DNA from: a virus
Direction: 5' to 3' (one strand)
DNA length: 33,408 nucleotides
Virus record (IMG/VR): IMGVR_UViG_3300020448_000019
Coordinates: 1-33,408 of that record
Of this stretch, positions 17,594 through 24,697 are shown one piece after another (the stretch's first letter is position 1; each line of letters begins with the position of its first letter). Below the pieces are notes generated by a model. The model searched no databases. It was not told the origin of the DNA and saw only the letters and a program-made list of their open reading frames with translations. The translations under genes and the position numbers were made by a program.

Positions 17594-20058
17594 AGAGGGA
17601 CTACTCTCGAATAATTATCAACGGTGCTGGTGGAACCTCCACTTAGCACCGTTGTGTTTGAGTTGTTTATATTCTGAGTATTACTATTAGAAGGCGCGTT
17701 TACAGCCATGTTTACTGCATTCGCAGCGGATGCTAATTGATTATTCTCCGACTGTGTACTCATCATTTCTTGACTTAAAGAACTCTGCTCCATCTTTTGT
17801 ATTAGATCTTGAGCTTCTTTTAGTGTTGTAGTATCACCTCTTAATCCAATGTTTTGCGTATCAGTATTGTATTGTGTTAAGTCAGAACTAGTGTGTGGTG
17901 TTATTATTAATCTACCAGAGCTATCCATTTGACCAACATATGAACCATCAACAAACTTTTTTGTGCCACTTACAAAAGATTTAAATTCATCTAATAAGTT
18001 TCTTTCTTCAATAATCTTAAGAGCATCTGTAGATGTCATATCATTAATAGTATTTAAGTTCAAGCTTGAACTACGTACACCTGCTGCAGTTTCAAATAAA
18101 CCGTAATTTTCAACAGAAGATCCTGCACCGGCGTTAGCAATTAATGTACTTGAAATAGTTTTTTCACCTTCAATCTTAGTACCTTTTAAGACTAGTTTAC
18201 TTGGATCTATTAGTGCTTGTAACTTGTCCATTTCATCACTTGATACATCAATCCTCATATCATAGTCTAGTAGTGCTTTTGCATCTTCATATCTTTTATC
18301 TGCTTTTAACTTTTCATATAGAGCTGTTGATTCTTCAACTGTAAGATTCTTTGCGACTTCTTCAGGTTTAAAATTAGGATTCCTAGGAATACTTTGATCA
18401 ACTACTGGAGGCTGACCCATACCAATTGTAGGATTTAGTTTCAAAGGTGTGACGTCTCTAATAGTAGGTAAAACATCATTCGGTGTGATATTGATAGGAG
18501 ACAAAGGTGAAGTATCTACAACTGGAAGATTAGGAACATTAGTGTCAACAATAGGTGGATCATTGGAAAGAATTGGTTCAGAAGTTGTTACGCCTATTCC
18601 TCTTCCCATTCTTTGTATCGAATCATCATAATTTTTAACAGCAACTTTAAATCTACCTGGGCCTCTCTGACCCGGCTTTCTTGGTGCACTAACTATTTCA
18701 TACATTTCTGGAAATTCAGTCTGATCAATTGCATCTTGAGCTTGATCTCTACTGCTAAAAGTTTTTTCTACTAATGGTTTATTTCTATTCTCAACAATAC
18801 TTTCGCCAATGTTCTCGCCTATAGCTTCACCACCTTTAAATCCTGCATAACCTCCCGTAAAAGCACCTATTAAACCACCAATACCAACTGTAAATGGATT
18901 AAACCCTGCGGCACCGAGTGCTGCTCCAGTTCCAAAACCAGTAATAGCACCAGTAATTAGTCCACCAATGCTTCCTCCTCCAGCTTTCGTTCCTTCTATA
19001 ATCTTTTCATCAGTAGTCATGTTTTCATCAGTAACTGCCTGAGCTATTTCAAATGCTGTAATCAGTCCACCTATAATTGCTAGTGGTCCACCTTTCCCTT
19101 TGAAAAAATCTTTTATTTTAGACTTATCTCGTCCACCGTCTTTCTTGTCGCCTGTATCTTTACTGCCGGCATCCTTATCACCACCATCAACAGGTTTAGA
19201 TTTAACCATGTCAACTATCTTTTTTGTTCCGTAGGCACCAGCACCTGCACCAGCAGCAGTTAGTCCTAATATTCCTGCTATTCTACCAAGTATATTTTTT
19301 AAGAAACTTCCACTATTCTTTTCACCTTGATTAGCACTTGCACCAGCAGCAGTAGCTCCTAACAATCCTGCACCAGATCTCTTATCTCTTCTCTGCTCAA
19401 GTCTATCTAAGTTACCCCTTCTCATTCTTCTCTGCTCATCCTTATAAGTCTTATGAAAAGCTTTTACTTCATCTAAGGTATCTTCTTGAACATTCAACAT
19501 TTGTTTTTGAATATCTAAATCTTCAATTGCTAGTTCAACTAACTTCTTCTGATCTTTGTTAGTAAACATGTTTTTGGTCATTGCACCTATTCCTCTGAAT
19601 GGTGCGCCGATCAGGTTCTTTGCAGTTGACGCTGCACCTGCCGCAAGGTTATAAGGAGCAGCTGCTATACTACCTATAGTGTTTGCAGCACCTCTACCAA
19701 AAGCTGCGGCTCCTCTAAAAGGAGCTGTTGCAAACCTACCAATTTGTCCTATCCCTCTGGTGATCATATTGTTTCCGAGAATTCCAGACTTTCCATATAC
19801 AACACCTGCACCAGTCTTCTTATTGATAGAAGACAGTAGTTCATTGGCCGTTTGCAGTTCAGTTATAATATCATCATTGTGTACTTGGAGCATATCACCA
19901 ATTTCATTTAATGTGGTAAATATCTTCTTTGAATCAGATCCAGTCGGCTGACGTTCTTCATTCTCAACTTTTGCACGAAGAGAAGGTAACAATAATTCCT
20001 TATCAAGCCCACTGGGGTTTGATTCTCTTAACATATTTGTTGCGTTTTCTATTGCCAT
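17590..20058 (-). CDS. large tail protein, probably tape measure (gp29-like)
   Basis: The 822-residue protein has an N-terminal helical part (LNEIGDMLQVHNDDIITELQ), long Gly/Ala-rich hydrophobic stretches around residues 75-165, 230-275 and 345-415 (such as GLITGAITGFGTGAALGAAG), a Pro-rich linker, and a C-terminal domain ending in an Asn/Ser-rich tail. Repeated Gly/Ala hydrophobic helices are typical of tape measure proteins, which set tail length and pass through the membrane during DNA entry. T4 gp29 is 590 residues. Its place behind gp26 and gp51 in a baseplate-hub operon supports the role, but no diagnostic motif is seen. The gene ends convergently with gp32, sharing TTAA. Confidence 0.6.
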   Translation of the reverse strand: MAIENATNMLRESNPSGLDKELLLPSLRAKVENEERQPTGSDSKKIFTTLNEIGDMLQVHNDDIITELQTANELLSSINKKTGAGVVYGKSGILGNNMITRGIGQIGRFATAPFRGAAAFGRGAANTIGSIAAAPYNLAAGAASTAKNLIGAPFRGIGAMTKNMFTNKDQKKLVELAIEDLDIQKQMLNVQEDTLDEVKAFHKTYKDEQRRMRRGNLDRLEQRRDKRSGAGLLGATAAGASANQGEKNSGSFLKNILGRIAGILGLTAAGAGAGAYGTKKIVDMVKSKPVDGGDKDAGSKDTGDKKDGGRDKSKIKDFFKGKGGPLAIIGGLITAFEIAQAVTDENMTTDEKIIEGTKAGGGSIGGLITGAITGFGTGAALGAAGFNPFTVGIGGLIGAFTGGYAGFKGGEAIGENIGESIVENRNKPLVEKTFSSRDQAQDAIDQTEFPEMYEIVSAPRKPGQRGPGRFKVAVKNYDDSIQRMGRGIGVTTSEPILSNDPPIVDTNVPNLPVVDTSPLSPINITPNDVLPTIRDVTPLKLNPTIGMGQPPVVDQSIPRNPNFKPEEVAKNLTVEESTALYEKLKADKRYEDAKALLDYDMRIDVSSDEMDKLQALIDPSKLVLKGTKIEGEKTISSTLIANAGAGSSVENYGLFETAAGVRSSSLNLNTINDMTSTDALKIIEERNLLDEFKSFVSGTKKFVDGSYVGQMDSSGRLIITPHTSSDLTQYNTDTQNIGLRGDTTTLKEAQDLIQKMEQSSLSQEMMSTQSENNQLASAANAVNMAVNAPSNSNTQNINNSNTTVLSGGSTSTVDNYSRVVPL
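17620..17653 (+). terminator. strong hairpin inside the end of the tape-measure gene, possible gp32 terminator
   Basis: A perfect nine-base stem (AACGGTGCT with AGCACCGTT) encloses 16 bases that can form a second stem (GTGG with CCAC). It begins 27 bases after the gp32 stop, on the strand opposite to the tape-measure coding sequence. A loosely T-rich stretch (GTGTTTGAGTTGTTT) follows, but not a clean T run. There is no gap between the two convergent genes, so a terminator for gp32 must lie here. Confidence 0.45.
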
Positions 20059-20246
20059 TATACTGACTTTCTTCTTGCTCTAATCTTTTCGTTTTCCTGT
20101 TTTAAGTGCTGCACTAGCAGACTCACATATACTTCTCTTTCCCAAGGCATCATAGCTTCGAGTTCTGATAAGGAATACTTGTGATGTTGTATTAGTGCGA
20201 AGTTGGTCTTATAATGATTGATCAAAGAATCATTAGAAGACCACAC
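20058..20246 (-). CDS. 51: gp51-like baseplate hub assembly protein
   Basis: The 62-residue protein contains FALIQHHKYSLSELEAMMPW and EREVYVSLLVQHLKQENEK, a pattern shared by short gp51 proteins of T4-like phages, which help assemble the baseplate hub and are not in the virion. The start is a GTG that overlaps the TAG of the gp26 gene by one base. The order gp26, gp51 agrees with T4. T4 gp51 is longer (about 249 residues), so the assignment relies on context and motif. Confidence 0.65.
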   Translation of the reverse strand: MWSSNDSLINHYKTNFALIQHHKYSLSELEAMMPWEREVYVSLLVQHLKQENEKIRARRKSV

Positions 20247-20953
20247 TAAAAAAAATCGGCGATATTCCTTATTCTAACTTCTTTCTTCGCCTGACACCCT
20301 TTACAAACATACTTGTGATTGATCTCAACTCGAGGCATACTCTCTACATATGTTCTCAGTTTTGCAAACTGATCATTAGTCATTGACTCTACGAATTCGA
20401 TCAACTTCTCTCTCGGTTCATTCTTTACTAGAATCTTCTCTTCGGGTGTATTAATACATGATATACAATCTGTCACTAGTTCAAGTGTAGTTGTAACTTC
20501 AGAGGAAGGTTCAACAATCTTATCATTACGAATCATTTTTGCGTATTCTGGATACATCATCTCTACTGATATATCATCATTAATATCGATGACATTTTCT
20601 TTTGGATCTCCAACTACTGATATGCTATCAATATTGACACTTTCAGTATTTTCTGTCTGGCAGTTTGAACATGTAAAAACTAACTTAACGTTCTCACCAA
20701 CAGACTTGGCTCTTATTTTAGTAAACATGTATTCTACGTCATATAGTTTTAATTCTTCAGTGTTAATCTCTTCAGAAACACATGCTTTTACAGTATCAAC
20801 AATCGCGTTTAACGCTGCCTTTTGATCTTGTGATTCAAAGGCCATCATTAGAACTTTCTCTTCTTTTACTAAGTAAGGTCTAAACTTTACTTCAGTTTTA
20901 GTAGATGGAATCATCATCTCATACTGTGGTTTATCATTTAATGTAGGTATCAT
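20246..20953 (-). CDS. 26: gp26-like baseplate hub protein
   Basis: The 235-residue protein begins IPTLNDKPQYEMMIPSTKTE and continues VKFRPYLVKEEKVLMMAFES, the usual start of the T4 baseplate gp26 family. It has three CxxC pairs: Cys95/98 (FTCSNCQTEN), Cys163/166 (TDCISCIN) and Cys217/220 (YVCKGCQAKK), so at least one zinc site is likely. T4 gp26 has 208 residues. It is involved in the central baseplate hub. The start overlaps the upstream stop (ATGA). Confidence 0.85.
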   Translation of the reverse strand: MIPTLNDKPQYEMMIPSTKTEVKFRPYLVKEEKVLMMAFESQDQKAALNAIVDTVKACVSEEINTEELKLYDVEYMFTKIRAKSVGENVKLVFTCSNCQTENTESVNIDSISVVGDPKENVIDINDDISVEMMYPEYAKMIRNDKIVEPSSEVTTTLELVTDCISCINTPEEKILVKNEPREKLIEFVESMTNDQFAKLRTYVESMPRVEINHKYVCKGCQAKKEVRIRNIADFF

Positions 20954-21240
20954 TCATTGCTCCATAAGGGTCTAAAATCTTTTAGTTCACTTTCTTCATC
21001 GGGTTTTATTATATTTATGCTCATAGTTACGCAACCCATTGTCTCGACTTCCATGGCTTGTCCATATCTTCTCTCAGCATAATCTAAAGCTCCAGCCATC
21101 AAGTTTGTTTTATTTCGTTGAAAAAATAATTCACAGTCAACATAGTTTTCAAACTGAATTCCATGGCTGACTGCCTGTTCATGTTCGGTTCCTCCAACAT
21201 ATGTTAAAATGCTATATAGCACTATAAATGTTTTTATCAT
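20950..21240 (-). CDS. exported two-cysteine small protein in the hub operon
   Basis: Started at the ATG that overlaps the TGA of the tube protein gene, the product has 96 residues. A hydrophobic N-terminus (MIKTFIVLYSILTYVGG) is followed by YVDCELFFQRNKTNLMAGAL and, further on, METMGCVTMSINI-like sequence with the second cysteine. It resembles the exported two-cysteine proteins at 8087 and 8867. It is odd to find such a gene inside a baseplate operon. It may assist virion release or act on the envelope. Confidence 0.6.
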   Translation of the reverse strand: MIKTFIVLYSILTYVGGTEHEQAVSHGIQFENYVDCELFFQRNKTNLMAGALDYAERRYGQAMEVETMGCVTMSINIIKPDEESELKDFRPLWSNE

Positions 21241-21791
21241 AAGAAACTCGCCTGTATAAGTTTTAATTCGTTTTGTGGTATTGGTTCCCAATCAGTGTAA
21301 GATATCTGCACATTATATCTAGCGATATCTTGTACTATGTTACCCATTTCTACTGGGTTTAATGTTGTAGGAAACGCTTCTATGATTTTGCAACCGTATA
21401 TCTCGTTCCCTTCGTCATCTAGTTGAAAAATCCTAAAATCTCTTTCATAAGTGTTTTTATACTTTACTTGCTGTATGTTATAAGCTACAGATTTTTCTGC
21501 CCATGATTCAAAATATCTCTTTACGTTATAGTTATTTGTTAAATAGAATGTTAAAGAAATATCATCTACAGCGTAGCCGTTCACCATCTTATCAAACTTT
21601 ATACCTATCTGTCTTTCGTTTGTTAGTATCTGCTTACCTGGAAGATTTACTGTATCACACAAAAAATTCAATTCTGGTCCGTCTATATCATCTAAAATAC
21701 CAATAACGGGTAAGACAACTTTATACTTATTGGCTTTTGCTAATCCTACGTCGTCTACTAGAGACTTAAAATCTGATATGTTTAAACTCAT
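21237..21791 (-). CDS. tail-tube-like baseplate protein (gp54/gp19 family)
   Basis: The 184-residue protein starts at MSLNISDFKSLV, overlapping the previous gene (ATGA). Segments such as NKYKVVLPVIG, FLCDTVNLPGKQILTNERQI, VDDISLTFYLTNNYNVKRYF and NVQISYTDWEPI follow the gp19 tail-tube fold. In T4 this fold is shared by gp19, gp48 and gp54. As gp48 is encoded nearby and gp19 normally lies with gp18 elsewhere, I infer that this is the gp54-type tube initiator. T4 gp54 is longer (320 residues), so a gp19 role cannot be excluded. Confidence 0.7.
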   Translation of the reverse strand: MSLNISDFKSLVDDVGLAKANKYKVVLPVIGILDDIDGPELNFLCDTVNLPGKQILTNERQIGIKFDKMVNGYAVDDISLTFYLTNNYNVKRYFESWAEKSVAYNIQQVKYKNTYERDFRIFQLDDEGNEIYGCKIIEAFPTTLNPVEMGNIVQDIARYNVQISYTDWEPIPQNELKLIQASFL

Positions 21792-22372
21792 ATTGCTAAC
21801 CTCGAATCTTTGTAAATTGAACTGGCACTTCCTTTCTGCCAAGCTGCAGTCGGTAAAAACGTTGCGACCTCCCATTCAGGAGCAGGTACTCTTGCAAATC
21901 TACTTTTTACGTGAGCTCCTAAGTAATGTTTAACACAAGGTTTAAAATATTTCAATTTAGCTGAAGACTTTAACATCCTATATCTTGCATTGAAAGTTGT
22001 AGTGTCATTAAAAGAATTATCAGAAGTTAAGTCCATAAGTCCATCTAAAAACTTTGCTCTCAGTATAGGTGGAAGATAGTGTAAGTTTAGTCCTAAAAAA
22101 CCACCAGGTCTCCTTTCAATTACAATTGCTAAAGGAAACGAATCGTAATAAGGTAACGTTTCTTTATGCTTTGGATCATAATAAAACATGTACATCGAAC
22201 CAATAGCTTGGCGAGCAGTCAGATCTAATTCTTCCTGCTTCATTAGTTGGTTAGTATTTATTCTTCCTAGACTTGCTGCCTTCTTTCGAAACCATTCTCT
22301 GGATTCTTTTGTTCTTGGTGTAATACCAGCTCTAAAAGCTTCAATCTCTAGTTTTTGAAATAAGTTTGCCAT
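21788..22372 (-). CDS. conserved T4-like marine phage protein next to gp4
   Basis: The ATG at 22372 gives 194 residues and avoids overlap with gp4; a GTG at 22423 would add 17 residues. The core YYDSFPLAIVIERRPGGFLG, followed by LNLHYLPPILRAKFLDGLMD, is a pattern I associate with T4-like phages, without a known function. The C-terminus has KSRFARVPAPEWEVATFLP. It sits between gp4 and the tube protein, so a structural or assembly role is likely. Its stop overlaps the tube protein start. Confidence 0.65.
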   Translation of the reverse strand: MANLFQKLEIEAFRAGITPRTKESREWFRKKAASLGRINTNQLMKQEELDLTARQAIGSMYMFYYDPKHKETLPYYDSFPLAIVIERRPGGFLGLNLHYLPPILRAKFLDGLMDLTSDNSFNDTTTFNARYRMLKSSAKLKYFKPCVKHYLGAHVKSRFARVPAPEWEVATFLPTAAWQKGSASSIYKDSRLAI

Positions 22373-22377
22373 ACCAC

Positions 22378-22385
22378 TATTTATA
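22378..22385 (-). promoter_or_regulatory. late promoter box TATAAATA (minus strand)
   Basis: TATTTATA on the plus strand reads TATAAATA on the minus strand. It lies between the gp4 stop and the following start. With T4 spacing the transcript would begin at or next to the ATG at 22372, so it might serve the tube protein and later genes rather than the first one. Confidence 0.45.
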
Positions 22386-22869
22386 TTCTTTTTAGTGGTT
22401 TTAGCTTCTTCATTTTCTTCCACTTAGGAAGTATACCCATTTCTTGTAGTGTTTCTTCTGTCCAAACTTGAAAATCCCACCCTCTGTCTTGTGCAAAAGT
22501 GTTAGCTGCTTTCCACTTATTTACGTTCTTTATGTAGGTTAATCCTTCATTGATGTATCTTTTTGTTTTCTTTCCGGTGGCTGTAATTTTTGGTGGAGCT
22601 GTTTCTTTCTTTGGTTTTATCTCAACGAGAATAGTTCTTCCATCTTTGTAGTCTATTCTTAGATCAATAAAGTACCTGTGATACTTTTTGTCAACCTCAT
22701 AAAAGTAAGGAATTACTGTCTCTTCACTTGACCACTTTTTTACATTTGGATTCTTATCACACCAGTTAAAACACTTGGCTTCCCACATCGACCTATAAAT
22801 AACATTGTCTGGGTCACCTCTGTATTTTGAGCGGTGATGTACTCTATATTTCCCTTGATATACTTTCAT
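22381..22869 (-). CDS. 4: gp4 head completion protein (TnsA-like nuclease fold)
   Basis: The ATG at 22869 has GGAAAA at a good distance and gives 162 residues; an ATG at 22881 has no such site. The sequence YQGKYRVHHRSKYRGDPDNV, then YRSMWEAKCFNWCDKN, then YFIDLRIDYKDGRTILVEIK and PKKE matches gp4 (also called gp50) of T4-like phages, which completes filled heads before tail joining. Glu in MWEAKC, Asp in FIDLRI and the ExK in LVEIKP form the D/ExK metal site of PD-(D/E)xK nucleases. T4 gp4 has 150 residues. It is first in the minus-strand operon. Confidence 0.9.
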   Translation of the reverse strand: MKVYQGKYRVHHRSKYRGDPDNVIYRSMWEAKCFNWCDKNPNVKKWSSEETVIPYFYEVDKKYHRYFIDLRIDYKDGRTILVEIKPKKETAPPKITATGKKTKRYINEGLTYIKNVNKWKAANTFAQDRGWDFQVWTEETLQEMGILPKWKKMKKLKPLKRI

Positions 22870-22880
22870 CGTGTTTTCCA

Positions 22881-22888
22881 TATAAATA
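22881..22888 (+). promoter_or_regulatory. T4-type late promoter TATAAATA for the gp48 operon
   Basis: A perfect TATAAATA lies 38 bases upstream of gp48. The expected transcription start near 22894 leaves a leader with a GGAAAG ribosome site. It faces the minus-strand late box at 22907-22914. Confidence 0.8.
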
Positions 22889-22906
22889 CTACTAACTATA
22901 TTCTAC

Positions 22907-22914
22907 TATTTATT
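22907..22914 (-). promoter_or_regulatory. late promoter-like box AATAAATA for the gp4 operon
   Basis: TATTTATT reads AATAAATA on the minus strand, one base off the consensus. The expected start near 22901 leaves about 30 bases before the gp4 ATG at 22869, with its ribosome site in between. No other late box fits the head of the minus operon. Confidence 0.55.
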
Positions 22915-22925
22915 GGAAAGCTACG

Positions 22926-23942
22926 ATGCAATTTAACAGAACAGAACTGTACGATATAAAAGGCTCTAGACTATATTATCCACTAAACGATACGAGAAAG
23001 TATGGAGGAAGCATTAGCTTTCGAGCTTTTGAAACTATTCCTCCATCTAAATCGGATGTTGTTGGGTTCTTAGGTGATTTTAAAAAGAGAGCCTCTGACA
23101 TAGATCTAAAGCAGGCTAATGAAGATGCTGAAATAGAACCTTCAACATTTGACGAGAACGCTATTGAAGAGTTAAGGAGTAACACTTCAAACAGAACTCA
23201 AGTTGTAGATACCTTTGAAAGTGTTTCATTATATCTTCCACCCAATATAGTTGTTACGGACAATATAGATTATAATACAAACGTTCCACTAGGAATATTT
23301 GGCTCTATTGTTGAACAGACTATGCAAGGAGGAGGCGGAGCAGCTGCAGGACTAGGTAACGCAATAATGGATGCAGGAAAATCTGTAGTTGATGCGGTGT
23401 TTGGAAGTGGTGATGCCCAAGGCGGCGCTGATCTTGCAAGAACACAGTTATCTAGATTAGCAGGTTTAGCACCTGAGGGTACTGAGGCTGCAATAAGAAG
23501 TGGACTACAAACAACACCTAATCCAAACATTAGAGCTATATTTAAGTCGGTTAACCTAAGAGACTTCGTCTTTCAATTTAAAATGCTGCCTAAGTCTCAA
23601 GAAGAAGCCGAGTGCATAAAGAAAATAATCTACTTTTTTAGAAAAAATATGTATCCAGAATCTATTCCTATTGGTGATATATCTGCAGGTTATAAGTTTC
23701 CAATGAAATTTGATATTCAAATGAGATATGAAAGAGAAGTAACTGAAGAGCTTCGTCTTACATATATGAAGGACAGTGTTGCAACTCTTTTGAAAAAATG
23801 TTACCTAAGAAATGTACAGACTAATTATAACCCTGCAACTATGGCTATGTTTCCAGACGGTAATTTTCAAGAAATAGATTTAAGCTTGGTATTTGTTGAA
23901 GAGCAAACTCTAGACAGGCAAGATATACAGAAAGGTTACTAA
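22926..23942 (+). CDS. 48: gp48 baseplate tail-tube cap
   Basis: The 338-residue protein starts with IKGSRLYYPLNDTRKYGGSI and has ESVSLYLPPNIVVTDNIDYN, a Gly/Ala-rich middle (GGGGAAAGLGNAIMDAGKSV), then VNLRDFVFQFKMLPKSQEEA and CIKKIIYFFRKNMYPE. This order is characteristic of gp48 of T4-like phages, which sits on the baseplate and starts the tail tube together with gp54. T4 gp48 has 364 residues. It is the first gene of the plus-strand operon and overlaps gp53 by one base. Confidence 0.9.
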   Translation: MQFNRTELYDIKGSRLYYPLNDTRKYGGSISFRAFETIPPSKSDVVGFLGDFKKRASDIDLKQANEDAEIEPSTFDENAIEELRSNTSNRTQVVDTFESVSLYLPPNIVVTDNIDYNTNVPLGIFGSIVEQTMQGGGGAAAGLGNAIMDAGKSVVDAVFGSGDAQGGADLARTQLSRLAGLAPEGTEAAIRSGLQTTPNPNIRAIFKSVNLRDFVFQFKMLPKSQEEAECIKKIIYFFRKNMYPESIPIGDISAGYKFPMKFDIQMRYEREVTEELRLTYMKDSVATLLKKCYLRNVQTNYNPATMAMFPDGNFQEIDLSLVFVEEQTLDRQDIQKGY

Positions 23943-24697
23943 TGTCATCATTCTTTACTTCATTCCCCACAATAGGATATAAATTTGGTAGTGAAAGCAG
24001 CGTTTCTGCTTTTCATGATTTAGCAGTCTATGTTGATATTATCTCATCACTAAAGGATCAGACTACTGCTTACGAATATTTTAATATAAAAGATAATGAC
24101 AGACCTGATAACATTTCTAATTTATTGTATGGAACTCCTAACTATTACTGGACATTTTATATTCTTAATGATGGTTTAAAAAGATCTGGGTGGCCTCTTC
24201 CGTATCTTGACTTGCAAGAACTTATAAAGAAAAGATACCCAAACAGAACAATAGTGCTAAGAAAAATATTGAAAGATGACTTTGCAGTAGGTATGAATGT
24301 TTATGGAGTCACATCAGCATCAGGAGGAGTTATTATTGCTAGGAATCTTGAGCTTGGACAAATCGTAGTAAAGCCTACAAATAATAAAACTTTTATTGCA
24401 GGTGAAGTTCTTCAAAGTAATGTAGGACTAGATGGACTAGCTGATGGATCTGGTCAACCTGTTACTAATCATAATATTCATTCTACAACATTAGAATATT
24501 TGAGTGCACATCACTATGAAGACACTAGTGGAAACTATGTTGATATTGATCCTGTAAATGGACCAGGAGCGAGTTTAGTAGAAGTAACTTATCAAGAAAG
24601 AATGAGAAAGAAAAACGATTCTTTGAGAAGAATGAAATTTTTTAAACCAAACATCGTAACAGAAATTGTTAAAAAGTTTGAAGATGAGCTTAAGTAA
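23942..24697 (+). CDS. 53: gp53 baseplate wedge protein
   Basis: The 251-residue protein has ITSL-type start sequences and the diagnostic stretch RPDNISNLLYGTPNYYWTFY followed by ILNDGLKRSGWPLPY, matching T4 gp53 (AIYGNPQLYWVLLMCND). The C-terminal half holds an insertion of beta type before RMRKKNDSLRRMKFFKPNIV. gp53 (196 residues in T4) joins neighbouring wedges in the baseplate. Both ends overlap neighbours by one base. Confidence 0.85.
   Translation: MSSFFTSFPTIGYKFGSESSVSAFHDLAVYVDIISSLKDQTTAYEYFNIKDNDRPDNISNLLYGTPNYYWTFYILNDGLKRSGWPLPYLDLQELIKKRYPNRTIVLRKILKDDFAVGMNVYGVTSASGGVIIARNLELGQIVVKPTNNKTFIAGEVLQSNVGLDGLADGSGQPVTNHNIHSTTLEYLSAHHYEDTSGNYVDIDPVNGPGASLVEVTYQERMRKKNDSLRRMKFFKPNIVTEIVKKFEDELK

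Noticed and set aside
21009-21017. TATTTATG as a possible minus-strand late promoter inside the exported protein gene
   Set aside because: It differs from TATAAATA, lies within coding sequence and is not placed at a gene boundary.
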